DNA of 64,000 bases from contig URPJ01000003.1 of NCBI GenBank assembly GCA_900549745.1, positions 102,514-166,513 of the forward strand. The letters run 5' to 3'. Below the pieces are notes generated by a model. The model had not been told where the DNA came from, ran no database searches, and saw only the letters and a program-made list of their open reading frames with translations. Origin of the DNA: an uncultured Collinsella sp. GTDB taxonomy: Bacteria; Actinomycetota; Coriobacteriia; Coriobacteriales; Coriobacteriaceae. The translations under genes were made by a program, and so were the position numbers. Shown here one piece after another: positions 23,726 through 30,911 of the stretch; within the stretch, counting starts at the first letter, position 1; every line of letters begins with the position of its first letter.

Positions 23726-24594
23726 GACGCCCTCCTCTCGCATGCGGCCCTCGCATCCAACAGACGCCGCGCGTCCTGGTACGCCTTGAGCGCCACCGGA
23801 TCGGCGGTCGTCCCCCTCGGGGCCTTCACCTTCGCCGGGTCGATGCCCGGATGTTCCTCGCGCCACCTGCGCTCGAGCTCCGCCCTCGTCTGCTCGGGCG
23901 TCCTCGTCGGCTTGAACGTGGCGGCCTCGACCTCAGAGGCGGTGGGCTTGCCCCTCGCCCGGTCGTCGGCGTCGATGCGCTTCTGGCGCCTGGACCAGTC
24001 GAGCGCGAGGGCGCCCCAGTTGCTCACCGGCTGGCCGTTGCCCTTGACCCATCCCTGAGACTCGAAGTAGGCCCAGAAGGCGTCCGGGTCGCCGCTCAGG
24101 CAGTTGGCGCCGAAGTAACCGCGGGCCTCGTCGAGGGTCGGCGGCTCGAACTCGGGCGGCGCGGCGGGGGCATCGCCCCCATCACAGGACAGCTCAGCAC
24201 AATCCAGTTCAGGACAGGACAGGCTAGGGTAGGTTAGGTTAGGGTTTTCACTTTCCGAAACCTGCGTTTCGGGTTTGTCGGAAACTGGTTTCCCGTTTGA
24301 AAAACCTAGGTTTTCACTTTCCGAAACCTGCGTTTCGGGTTTGTCGGAAACTGGTTTCTTGCGCGGGCGGCCACCCTTGCCGCCCCTGCCGCGCGCGTCC
24401 TTGGAGTTGTCGATGGCGTTCTTCATCGCCTTGAAAACGCGGCGGAGGTGCTTCGGAAGGTCGGCCTCGACGCCGTGCAGCCCGTACATCATGATCGCGT
24501 CGGCGAGCATCGCGCGGTCGCGCAGGTCCTCGGGGTCGCTCGCGTCGAAGTCGTCGTAGACCTCGGCGAAGCTGTCGAACACGGTAAAGGCCAT
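23722..24594 (-). CDS. Phage replication protein (DUF6291/replisome-organiser-like)
   Basis: Start MAFTVFDSFAEVYDDFDASD at 24594, giving 290 residues. The N-terminal ~90 residues (YGLHGVEADLPKHLRRVFKAMKNAIDNS) match the DUF6291-type domain at the N-terminus of phage replication initiators. A linker carries a twofold 22-residue repeat (KPVSDKPETQVSESEN, see 24243-24358) and an acidic Cys-rich segment. The C-terminal third (ARGYFGANCLSGDPDAFWAYFESQGW, NWGALALDWSRRQK) is the DnaA/DnaC-recruiting type domain common in replisome organisers. It lies downstream of ssb in an early replication operon. Confidence 0.72.
   Translation of the reverse strand: MAFTVFDSFAEVYDDFDASDPEDLRDRAMLADAIMMYGLHGVEADLPKHLRRVFKAMKNAIDNSKDARGRGGKGGRPRKKPVSDKPETQVSESENLGFSNGKPVSDKPETQVSESENPNLTYPSLSCPELDCAELSCDGGDAPAAPPEFEPPTLDEARGYFGANCLSGDPDAFWAYFESQGWVKGNGQPVSNWGALALDWSRRQKRIDADDRARGKPTASEVEAATFKPTRTPEQTRAELERRWREEHPGIDPAKVKAPRGTTADPVALKAYQDARRLLDARAACERRAS
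24243..24358 (-). repeat. Tandem 66-bp repeat in the replication protein linker
   Basis: Identical 50-base blocks at 24243-24292 and 24309-24358 (period 66, 22 codons) duplicate KPVSDKPETQVSESEN. The period keeps the reading frame. Just beside it (24180-24245) are short AGGACA and AGGTT-type repeats, so the linker is a hypermutable region. Confidence 0.9.
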
Positions 24595-24704
24595 CAGAAC
24601 CACCCCCATAGAAGCGAAGAGAAGAACAGGAAACCCGCGGAGAAGGAGGCGGCGAACAGGGCCGCCTCCCAGTGGTCGCGGATGATGTCGAGTACGTGCC
24701 TCAT
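24594..24704 (-). CDS. Small membrane protein between ssb and replication gene
   Basis: 36 residues: MRHVLDIIRDHWEAALFAAS then a hydrophobic segment FSAGFLFFSSLLWGWF. Start and stop overlap the neighbours by single bases (TGATG at both ends), strong evidence that it is translated. One transmembrane helix is predicted by eye. Function unknown. Confidence 0.65.
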   Translation of the reverse strand: MRHVLDIIRDHWEAALFAASFSAGFLFFSSLLWGWF

Positions 24705-25180
24705 CAGAACGGCACGTCCTCGTCGTAGAACTCGGACTGCGGGACCGCGGCGTAGGCCTGCTGGGCGCTCCACTGCGGCGCGGCCTGCGCCTGTGGCTGC
24801 ACGGGCACCGTGTCCGCGAGGCTCTGCTGCGGCTGGGCCTGCGTCTGCCCCTCACGGCGCACCACGACCTCGATCTCGTCGACGATAACCTCGAGCTTGC
24901 TGCGCTTCTGGCCGTCGCGCTCCCAAGAGCTGTAGCGCAGCTTGCCCTCGATCGCGACCTTCATCCCCTTGGCGAGGAAACGGCCAACGGCCTCGGCGCG
25001 GTTGCCGAACATGGTGCAGTCGACGAAGTTGGGATAGTCCTCCCACTCGCCCGTCTGCGCGTTGCGGCGGCAGTCGTTTACCGCCACGCCAAAGGACAGG
25101 ACCTGCGTGCCGCCGGCGGTGGCGCGAAGCTCGGGGTCGCGGGTGAGGTTGCCGCTGATGTTCACTCGGTTGATGCTCAC
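24704..25180 (-). CDS. ssb: Single-stranded DNA-binding protein
   Basis: 158 residues. The OB fold covers about 1-108 (INRVNISGNLTRDPELRATA, WEDYPNFVDCTMFGNRAEAV, KLEVIVDEIEVV). A Gln/Ala/Pro-rich linker leads to the acidic tip YDEDVPF that recruits replication and repair proteins. Phage copy in the early operon; works with Bet and the replication protein. Confidence 0.95.
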   Translation of the reverse strand: MSINRVNISGNLTRDPELRATAGGTQVLSFGVAVNDCRRNAQTGEWEDYPNFVDCTMFGNRAEAVGRFLAKGMKVAIEGKLRYSSWERDGQKRSKLEVIVDEIEVVVRREGQTQAQPQQSLADTVPVQPQAQAAPQWSAQQAYAAVPQSEFYDEDVPF

Positions 25181-26508
25181 TGCCCGTCCTCCTTCGCGGT
25201 CATGTTGTTCTTGATAAACGCGACAAGACGCGGCCCCTGCATGTAGCCCAGGCCGCTCACGCGGCGACCATCGGGGATGTCAAGCGCCTTGACGATCACC
25301 TTCGCCTTGACCGTGCCGATGCCCGGGAACGAGCGGACGAACTCCTCGACCTTGAGCCTCTGCGCGATGGGCGCCTCGATGGCCGCCTCGGGCGGGATGT
25401 TGCCCGCCTTGCAGGCGGCCTTGAACGCGGCGCGCTCGCGGCGCGTGTGGACGGCCTTCGCCATCGCCTCTTTGCGCTGCTCCGGCGTTCGGAGCGGCGG
25501 CAGGTTCTTCTCCTTCATGTCATACATCCTCTCGACGTATCCGTGAATGCCGTTGTCGACCATGACGGCCCTCACGCGGTGCAGCTCGTCCGCCGTGGCG
25601 CACTCGATGACCACGCGGTAGCCCCTCTGCGGTGCCGAGGCCGCATCCTCGGCCACATCCGGCTCGGGGCGCGACGGGACCACCCGCACGCACCTCGGCA
25701 CGCCCAAGGGCGGCTCTGGTTCCTCGACGGGCATCGGCTCGGGGTCGGGCGGCAGCGGCGCGGGCTCCGGCTCGGGCTCCGGTGCGGGCGCCGTCGCCTG
25801 CTCGTAGGTCGCCGCGAGCGCGGCGGCCTTGGCGACCTCCTCGCGATGCGCGGCGACCGCAGCCGCAACCTCGCCCGAGTCCGCCGGCAGCGTCCTCGCC
25901 CACCACGCCACGGCCCACGCCTTCTCGTCCTCGTCCGCGTAGTCGAGCCCGTTGACGAACTTGAACTGGTGCAGCAGCTCGCCCACGTGGCGCTCGATGA
26001 TGTTCTTGGCCTTGACCTCGCCGAAGCTCGCGTTGAGCCACCTGTCGTCGGCGATGCGCTCGTAGGGCACCAGCGGACCCATCTCGCCCGCGAGGTCGTA
26101 GTAGTGGCCCTTGAGCGCGGTGAGGCGGCGTTTCCTGCACTCGCCGTCGTACCGGTCGATCTCGGCCTTGTACTCACCGGATAGCTTGTCGATGGGCGCC
26201 GTTATCTCGCCGATGGTCTTGTCGAACGTCTTGAGCAGGTCGCTGTACTTCTTCTTCGCGGCCTTGCGCTGCGCCTCGATGGGCTTCTTCACGTCGTTGA
26301 CCGCCGCGCGGTACTTCTTCGCCGCCTTGAAGTCCTCGTCCTTCTCGATGTGCTTGACGTCCACGTAGTCCGCCAGCTTCTCATCGACGTTCTTCTTGAG
26401 CTTCGCCAGCTTGTCCTCGAGCGTGTCGTCGATGGCGAGCGACGCCACCAGCGTGTCGAAGTCCTCCTCGAGCGGCACGGCCTCGACCGCCAAAACCTCG
26501 TCTGCCAT
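25177..26508 (-). CDS. DUF1351 protein fused to an actinobacterial mIHF-like domain
   Basis: 443 residues. Residues of about 10-210 are DUF1351 (coiled KKPIEAQRKAAKKKYSDLL, then IIERHVGELLHQFKF), a family usually beside Bet/RecT. A Pro/Glu linker (about 240-270) and a small alpha/beta part (RVVIECATADELHRVRAVMV) follow. Residues of about 338-435 look like a complete mIHF: TPEQRKEAMAKAVHTRRERA, FPGIGTVKAKVIVKAL and RRVSGLGYMQGPRLVAFI match the helix-two-turn-helix DNA-binding core of actinobacterial integration host factor. This would give the recombination accessory protein its own DNA-bending module. Abuts bet (TAATG). Confidence 0.75.
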   Translation of the reverse strand: MADEVLAVEAVPLEEDFDTLVASLAIDDTLEDKLAKLKKNVDEKLADYVDVKHIEKDEDFKAAKKYRAAVNDVKKPIEAQRKAAKKKYSDLLKTFDKTIGEITAPIDKLSGEYKAEIDRYDGECRKRRLTALKGHYYDLAGEMGPLVPYERIADDRWLNASFGEVKAKNIIERHVGELLHQFKFVNGLDYADEDEKAWAVAWWARTLPADSGEVAAAVAAHREEVAKAAALAATYEQATAPAPEPEPEPAPLPPDPEPMPVEEPEPPLGVPRCVRVVPSRPEPDVAEDAASAPQRGYRVVIECATADELHRVRAVMVDNGIHGYVERMYDMKEKNLPPLRTPEQRKEAMAKAVHTRRERAAFKAACKAGNIPPEAAIEAPIAQRLKVEEFVRSFPGIGTVKAKVIVKALDIPDGRRVSGLGYMQGPRLVAFIKNNMTAKEDGQ

Positions 26509-27407
26509 TAGAAGCCTCCCAGCAGGTCGTCGTCGGTCGCATACTCAGCGGGCGCGGGCTCATAGACGGGCGCGGGCTCCGGCTCGGGGATGGCGGGCTC
26601 GGGCTGTGCCTTGCGTGCCGCGATCTCCTCCTCCATCCAAGAGGCCGCGCGGCGCGCCTGCATGACCGTCATGTCGTGCATGGAGCCCGACGTGCAGCCC
26701 ACGGCTGCGCAGATGGCAGCCATGGCCCCGGCGCTGTCAAGCCCAGTCGCCGCCATGAACGGCTTGAACAGGTCACGCACGGGCTGCAGGTCGGCCACGG
26801 GCTCGACGCTCTCGGCCTCGACGGCCTGAGTGCCGGCGCGCATGTCCTGCGCGACTTTCTGGTCCATCTCCTCGCCCGTGTACATCCCGCCGAACTCGTC
26901 GGGATAGGCCAGACGCCACGCGCCGGCCTTGGCGCACTTCTCGATCATGACGCCCGGCATCTTCGCCCAGTTGCTCTTGCCGGTGCTGTAGTCGGTGAGC
27001 GCCAGCTCGACGTATGCAGGCTTCTTGCCGTCGGTGAACGCGACCTCTGCCCAGCCGCCGATGAGCTGCTCCCCGATCATCTTGTAGACGGCGGAGCCCT
27101 TCTTCTTGACGACCTCGCCGTCGCGGAGCACCACGACGCCGCTCTCGATGCCGCCGTAGTTCGGCTGCTTGTTCGCGCGGCGGTTGAACACCTGGTAGGA
27201 AGTGATGATGCTCGCCGGCGCGTTGCCGTACTTGATGAGGTAGACCTCCTTGGTGAAGGGGTTCAGGTGCTGGCGGTTGCACAGCTCGATACACAGCGCC
27301 AGCTCGCTTTCGGTCGCGTTCGGGCACAGCCGCTCGCGGATGTCCTGCGAGGTGAACTTGACGGGCATGCCCGCATCGTCCTTGAACTCGATGATCTCGT
27401 TACTCAT
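26508..27407 (-). CDS. bet: Single-strand annealing recombinase (Bet/RecT family)
   Basis: 299 residues. The Bet core is clear: CIELCNRQHLNPFTKEVYLIKY, ITSYQVFNRRANKQPNYGGIESG, and KCAKAGAWRLAYPDEFGGMYTGEEM. It anneals complementary strands at DNA ends. The C-terminal tail (Pro/Glu-rich, ending TDDDLLGGF) resembles an SSB-interaction tail. It is flanked by DUF1351 and upstream of ssb, a standard recombination module; no lambda-Exo or YqaJ nuclease gene is seen in the operon. Confidence 0.9.
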   Translation of the reverse strand: MSNEIIEFKDDAGMPVKFTSQDIRERLCPNATESELALCIELCNRQHLNPFTKEVYLIKYGNAPASIITSYQVFNRRANKQPNYGGIESGVVVLRDGEVVKKKGSAVYKMIGEQLIGGWAEVAFTDGKKPAYVELALTDYSTGKSNWAKMPGVMIEKCAKAGAWRLAYPDEFGGMYTGEEMDQKVAQDMRAGTQAVEAESVEPVADLQPVRDLFKPFMAATGLDSAGAMAAICAAVGCTSGSMHDMTVMQARRAASWMEEEIAARKAQPEPAIPEPEPAPVYEPAPAEYATDDDLLGGF

Positions 27408-27747
27408 TGATGGTCACCTCTCCGTCCTTGATCTCGACCTTCTCGATGTTCACGCCTGCCAGCTCGGCGAACACGCCACGCGGCCCGTCCAGCTTGTAGA
27501 TGCGCTCCATGCGGCCAGCGCTGTCGACAATGCGGTCGTAGATTTCGAGGTCCTGCGCATCGGCTCCCAATAGCTTCAGACTGAACAGAAGCCCGTAGGC
27601 GATGCCGCGCAGGCACGCGGGCTTAAGGCCCATTTTCCCTATCTCAGCGCCCTTCTCGTCTGCGACGAGGATTAAGTTCGTGGCAAACTCGTTAAGCACC
27701 TCGAACGCATCGCCACCGACTTGGACTTTTATATGCATGTACTCCAT
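27400..27747 (-). CDS. Phage protein of unknown function
   Basis: 115 residues starting MEYMHIKVQVGGDAFEVLNE. Mixed alpha/beta, two predicted helices with VLNEFATNLILVADEKG and a beta-rich end (NIEKVEIKDGEVTINE). Overlaps bet by 8 bases. No family recognised. Confidence 0.6.
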   Translation of the reverse strand: MEYMHIKVQVGGDAFEVLNEFATNLILVADEKGAEIGKMGLKPACLRGIAYGLLFSLKLLGADAQDLEIYDRIVDSAGRMERIYKLDGPRGVFAELAGVNIEKVEIKDGEVTINE

Positions 27748-28205
27748 TACTTAATCTCCGTTTCACCCCTGCGCCCGGACCACCCGGGCGCTATCGATAT
27801 GTCCATGCGCTCGGCCTGCCCGCGCACCCTGGGGTGCTTTACCACGTGCAGGTCGACCACTTGCGCGTCGTCGGCCCAGACGAGCCCGTTGAGCGCGTCC
27901 ATGACCAGCTTGCCCTCGTTGTCCCCGTCCGGCTTGTAGGTGTCCGGCTCCGAGCGCACGCGCTTGGGCCGGCTCTCCGGCAGCGGACGGTAGGCGTCGA
28001 CGTTGAGAATCACCGGCTCGTGCGGGCCAAAGGGCAGGGGTTGGATGCCCGCCTCGGCCATCGCCTCCCTGCACGCCGCCGCGATGGCCCGCTCGGCCCT
28101 CAGCGTCTCGGTCGGCGTGTACATCCGGGCGTGCCTGCGGTCGAGCCTGTGGCGCTGCTTGCCCGCCGCGAACTTGACGGTGAACGCGAATCGCCTGCCG
28201 ATCAC
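27747..28205 (-). CDS. rusA: RusA-like Holliday junction resolvase
   Basis: Best start is GTG at 28205 overlapping the previous stop (GTGA), giving 152 residues (V-I-G-R-R-F-A-F-T-V). The RusA catalytic block is present: KPDGDNEGKLVMDALNGLVW followed by DDAQVVDLHVVK, with the metal-binding aspartates and the Lys in place. Resolves recombination intermediates made by the Bet pathway. Its stop abuts the next gene's start. Confidence 0.88.
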   Translation of the reverse strand: MIGRRFAFTVKFAAGKQRHRLDRRHARMYTPTETLRAERAIAAACREAMAEAGIQPLPFGPHEPVILNVDAYRPLPESRPKRVRSEPDTYKPDGDNEGKLVMDALNGLVWADDAQVVDLHVVKHPRVRGQAERMDISIAPGWSGRRGETEIK

Positions 28206-28342
28206 AGTACCGACCCCATCCCGAGCGCCACGCGGATGCCATCCGCCGCGAGCAGCATCGCCCGCAGGACGTACGGCATGATCGCGTACACCGCGAACAG
28301 GAGCACGACGAACCCCGCGCACCTAAGCAGCCTCGATGCCAT
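28202..28342 (-). CDS. Small membrane protein
   Basis: 46 residues starting MASRLLRCAGFVVLLFAVYA. One transmembrane segment of about 20 residues is followed by a second amphipathic stretch. It overlaps the excisionase-like gene by 20 bases and rusA by 4, in keeping with an operon gene. No similarity recognised. Confidence 0.6.
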   Translation of the reverse strand: MASRLLRCAGFVVLLFAVYAIMPYVLRAMLLAADGIRVALGMGSVL

Positions 28343-28571
28343 GCGTTCCCTCCTCGATCCACTGCTCCACCCATTCCGGGCGCACCATGCGCCCCACCTT
28401 GCGCCCCTCGGGCAGCTGCGAGCGCAGGCGGCCCGCCTTGCACTCGATGCGCAGCGTGTCGTAGGGCACCCCCGTCACCCTCGACGCCTCGCGCAGCGTG
28501 TACATCAGCTTGTGGCGGATGCCTAGCTCGTCGGCCATCTGCTGGAACGTTTTGGCTCTGCTAGAATCCAT
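28323..28571 (-). CDS. Excisionase-like/MerR-type DNA-binding protein
   Basis: Start MDSSRAKTFQQMADELG at 28571 after AAAGGAGG; 82 residues. A winged-helix motif is seen: YTLREASRVTGVPYDTLRIECKAGRLRSQLPEGRKVGRMVRPEWVEQWI, which is the Xis/helix-turn-helix-17 pattern (helix-turn-helix, then a wing ending R-x-x-x-V/M-R-x-x-W). First gene of the recombination operon after a 280-base structured gap. Could be excisionase or a regulator. Confidence 0.75.
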   Translation of the reverse strand: MDSSRAKTFQQMADELGIRHKLMYTLREASRVTGVPYDTLRIECKAGRLRSQLPEGRKVGRMVRPEWVEQWIEEGTHGIEAA

Positions 28572-28856
28572 GAGTGACCTCCTTTCAGGTCTGGAGCCGT
28601 CCCCGCTTTCCACACCGGGCGGCTCTTTTTTGTTGCTTGCTTTCAGGGCCTCGCCCCCGGCACGGCACCGGTAGGGAACGTCCCCGCGGATGGTTATGGA
28701 GAGCCGCGGGGCAACGGTGCCGCCCCGGGGATGGGGCCCGCGGCCATTGCCTGAGCGGCAATACCCACGTGTCCGCGTTATGAACGCGGTAGGCTTCGGG
28801 GCATGATTTGGAGACGCCAGACATATCGCCCGAAGCACGTCCGACCAGCGGGCCCC
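28572..28856. other. Non-coding gap with several strong stem-loops
   Basis: About 285 bases without a convincing gene. It holds a plus-strand terminator (28594-28631), a nested long hairpin (28664-28721), GGGCCCC-type pairs, TTGCC-TGAGC-GGCAA (28747-28761) and CCGCG-TTATGAA-CGCGG (28773-28789). Read on the minus strand it would be the leader of the excisionase/recombination operon. No tRNA fold could be completed. Confidence 0.55.
28594..28631 (+). terminator. Plus-strand terminator inside a minus-strand leader
   Basis: GAGCCGTCC / GGGCGGCTC stem with a T6 run after it on the plus strand. There is no plus-strand gene immediately upstream, so it would end an antisense transcript of the excisionase-like gene. 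Confidence 0.6.
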
Positions 28857-29069
28857 CTACTCGTGCGGCTCGTCGACTGGGTCGAGCGGCACCCTCGCAT
28901 CAGCGCCGCGATCGTCCTCGCCGGGTTCATCGACGACGCCTGCGACCTGCTTGGGCGCGTCGTTGATCTCGCGATGCTTCTCATGAAGCTCGCGGGTGTG
29001 CTCTAGCACGAACGCGACCGCGAGAACGTCGAGGAAGACCCGGACGGCCGCATGGATAAGGTTCAACAT
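28857..29069 (-). CDS. Small membrane-anchored phage protein
   Basis: 70 residues starting MLNLIHAAVRVFLDVLAVAF: an N-terminal hydrophobic segment followed by a charged tail (HTRELHEKHREIND). It starts 11 bases after the SPFH stop. An antisense frame (28803-29006, plus) is also open and hydrophobic; operon position favours the minus-strand gene. Unknown function, possibly a partner of the SPFH protein. Confidence 0.5.
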   Translation of the reverse strand: MLNLIHAAVRVFLDVLAVAFVLEHTRELHEKHREINDAPKQVAGVVDEPGEDDRGADARVPLDPVDEPHE

Positions 29070-29080
29070 CTCCACCGCCC

Positions 29081-30052
29081 CTACTTCGTGCCCACGATCG
29101 GCTGGGAGCCCTCGGGCACGACGACGAGGTTGCCGTCCTTTCCGATGCTCTTGAGCGCGTCGATGTAGTGCTGCTGGAGGACCTGGTCGTTGAGCGAGTT
29201 CGCGAGGACGGCGTTCGCGTCCGCCTCGCCCTGCGCCTCGATCTTCTTTGTTTCGGCCTCGACCTTGGCCGTCTCCTGCTCGTTCTGGGCCTTCTGCTTC
29301 GCGACCTCGGCGGCCTGCGCCTCGCTGTAGCTCTTGGTGATGTTCTTCGGGTAGCGGACGTCCTGAACGCTCACCTGCTCCACCGTGAGGCCTATGCCCT
29401 TCCACTTCTCGGTGAGGGCCTTCTGGACGGCCTTGGTGAACTGGGAGCGGTCGGTGAGCATCGTCACCGTGTCGAAGCCGCCCGAGACCTCGCGGGTGAC
29501 GGCGCGGACGTCGTTGGAGATGTACTTCTCCACGAAGCTCTCCTGCGTGCCGTACTCGCTGTAGAGGCTGAGCGCGGCGTCGGGGTTCAGGGAGTAGTTG
29601 ACCTGGATGTCGATGTTGGCGCTGGCGCCCGACTTGTCGTTGATGGAGACCTGCTTGCCCTCGTAGGAGCCGCCGTCCACCTCGTAGTCGGTGTCCCCGT
29701 AGAAGTTGATGAGGTTGTTGCGGGTGTCGTAGGTCACGACGTCCTGCCAGGGGGCCTTGGCGTGGAAGCCGGCCTCGGAGGTCGAGCCGGCGAGCGAGCC
29801 GCCGAGGTTGCGGATGACGCAGACCTCGCCGGTGTCCTGCGTGTAGAAGCAGGCGGTGGCGGCGATGATGGCGCCTACCAGGACGAGGGGCAGGGCGCAC
29901 GCGGGCGAGACGATGCGGGCCTCGTACTTGTTGCCCCAATGGTCCGCGGGCCCGGCGGCCCTCTCGCACTCGGCCTCGTTATACCGCTTGATGGCGACGG
30001 CGGCGGCCACGCCGCCGAGTCCAAGGCCTGCTCCGATAATCAGTTGAATCAT
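29081..30052 (-). CDS. SPFH/prohibitin (Band 7) family membrane protein encoded by the phage
   Basis: Start MIQLIIGAGLGLGGVAAAVA at 30052, five bases after GGAGG; 323 residues. Two transmembrane segments (about 2-20 and 52-72: ACALPLVLVGAIIAATACFY) are followed by a Band 7 domain (about 75-240: VIRNLGGSLAGS, NIDIQVNYSLNPDAALSLY, LTVEQVSVQDVRYPKNI) and a coiled coil AKVEAETKKIEAQGEADANA, the prohibitin pattern. SPFH proteins build membrane scaffolds and control proteases. In early phage regions their role is not settled; superinfection exclusion or membrane protection are possible. Confidence 0.88.
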   Translation of the reverse strand: MIQLIIGAGLGLGGVAAAVAIKRYNEAECERAAGPADHWGNKYEARIVSPACALPLVLVGAIIAATACFYTQDTGEVCVIRNLGGSLAGSTSEAGFHAKAPWQDVVTYDTRNNLINFYGDTDYEVDGGSYEGKQVSINDKSGASANIDIQVNYSLNPDAALSLYSEYGTQESFVEKYISNDVRAVTREVSGGFDTVTMLTDRSQFTKAVQKALTEKWKGIGLTVEQVSVQDVRYPKNITKSYSEAQAAEVAKQKAQNEQETAKVEAETKKIEAQGEADANAVLANSLNDQVLQQHYIDALKSIGKDGNLVVVPEGSQPIVGTK

Positions 30053-30108
30053 GTCTTCCTCCATTTCGTTTGGTCAAATCTAGAGAGCCCCGGGGATGGG
30101 GCACGGGG

Positions 30109-30438
30109 CTACTCGCCGCCCTTGAGGTGGAAGCGCGTCCACTCGCCCGCGGCGATGCCGACCTCCACCGGCTGGATGTCGGGGTCGATGGCGTCGGCGG
30201 TGTTCATCACCACCGTGCGCTGGACGTAGGCCATGACCGCCTCGCCGCGCAGCAGCCCGTCCAGGCGACCGCGGGCGTCGAGGAACGACTCGAAGGCCTC
30301 GCGGTGCCAGCCGCCCCCGTCGTCGCACCAGCTGACGATGGCCTCGATGCTCGCGAAGCCGCTCGGGCACTCGATCTCGAAGGACTTCCCGCGAGCCTCG
30401 TACCTGATGTTCTCGCGGCGCATCTTCACGTCTCCCAT
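30109..30438 (-). CDS. Phage protein of unknown function
   Basis: Start MGDVKMRRENIRYEARGKSF at 30438 after GGGAGGGCGAC; 109 residues. Mixed alpha/beta with IVSWCDDGGGWHREAFESFL in the middle. Early operon. I do not recognise a family. Confidence 0.55.
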   Translation of the reverse strand: MGDVKMRRENIRYEARGKSFEIECPSGFASIEAIVSWCDDGGGWHREAFESFLDARGRLDGLLRGEAVMAYVQRTVVMNTADAIDPDIQPVEVGIAAGEWTRFHLKGGE

Positions 30439-30449
30439 GTCGCCCTCCC

Positions 30450-30560
30450 CTACAGCTCGAAGTCGGAAAAGTCGCGGGCCTCGACGGGCTCGGCCTCGAC
30501 CGTGATGGCCTCGGGGATGTTCCAGCCGCCCAGCTCGATGTCGATGTAGTTCTCGTTCAT
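30450..30560 (-). CDS. Very small acidic phage protein
   Basis: 36 residues: MNENYIDIELGGWNIPEAIT then a Glu/Asp-rich end. Good ribosome site (GGAGAGAACC) before the ATG and spacing of 11 bases to the next gene support it. Unknown function. Confidence 0.5.
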   Translation of the reverse strand: MNENYIDIELGGWNIPEAITVEAEPVEARDFSDFEL

Positions 30561-30590
30561 GGTTCTCTCCGTTTCGTTTTGCACCCAAAT

Positions 30591-30794
30591 TTATTTAGGG
30601 TCGATACCCAAAAAAATATTGCCGTCAATGCCGAAGTGCTTGCCTGGCTTGTCCGCCATCGTGGCCGTTAGCTTGTCTGCCTGTGCGTCTTCAATAGCCG
30701 TAAGCGTCGGCTCGGTAATTCCCAGAGCTGCGGCGATTTCCTTTTTCTGGAATCGCTTGGCCCCAGCTTCTCGAAACTCCTTAAGGTTCTGCAT
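30591..30794 (-). CDS. Cro-like HTH regulator
   Basis: 67 residues with a helix-turn-helix (KRFQKKEIAAALGITEPTLTAIE). Divergent from the CI-like repressor and first gene of the early operon, the classical cro position. A ribosome site GGAGGA precedes the ATG. The C-terminus (PGKHFGIDGNIFLGIDPK) is short and unusual for Cro. Expected to bind the operators at 30828-30871. Confidence 0.75.
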   Translation of the reverse strand: MQNLKEFREAGAKRFQKKEIAAALGITEPTLTAIEDAQADKLTATMADKPGKHFGIDGNIFLGIDPK

Positions 30795-30817
30795 CCGCTC
30801 CTCCTTTCGTTGTCCTA

Positions 30818-30871
30818 ATCATAATCTAATTTGGGTCAAACCACAATTACTTTTTGCTTTAAACCAAAATT
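30818..30871 (-). promoter_or_regulatory. Early promoter with repressor operators
   Basis: On the minus strand TTGTGG (30841-30846) and TATGAT (30818-30823) are 17 bases apart, a good sigma-70 promoter for the cro-like gene. Three related half-sites overlap it: AATTTGGGT (30828-30836), ACCACAATT (30840-30848, inverted) and AAACCAAAATT (30861-30871, inverted). The first two form a palindrome covering the spacer and -35 box, so repressor binding would block transcription. Confidence 0.65.
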
Positions 30872-30911
30872 ATTTTTGCTTAGGATGAAAGTAACCCAGT
30901 TAGGAGGCACT

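Noticed and set aside
28741..28802. tRNA-Met-like element on the minus strand (CCGCG-TTCATAA-CGCGG, CAU in a 7-base loop)
   Set aside because: No D-stem partner, no TTCRA T-loop and no acceptor stem could be found.
28803..29006. Plus-strand 67-codon hydrophobic frame
   Set aside because: No ribosome site and antisense to a better-placed minus-strand gene in the early operon; kept only as an alternative.
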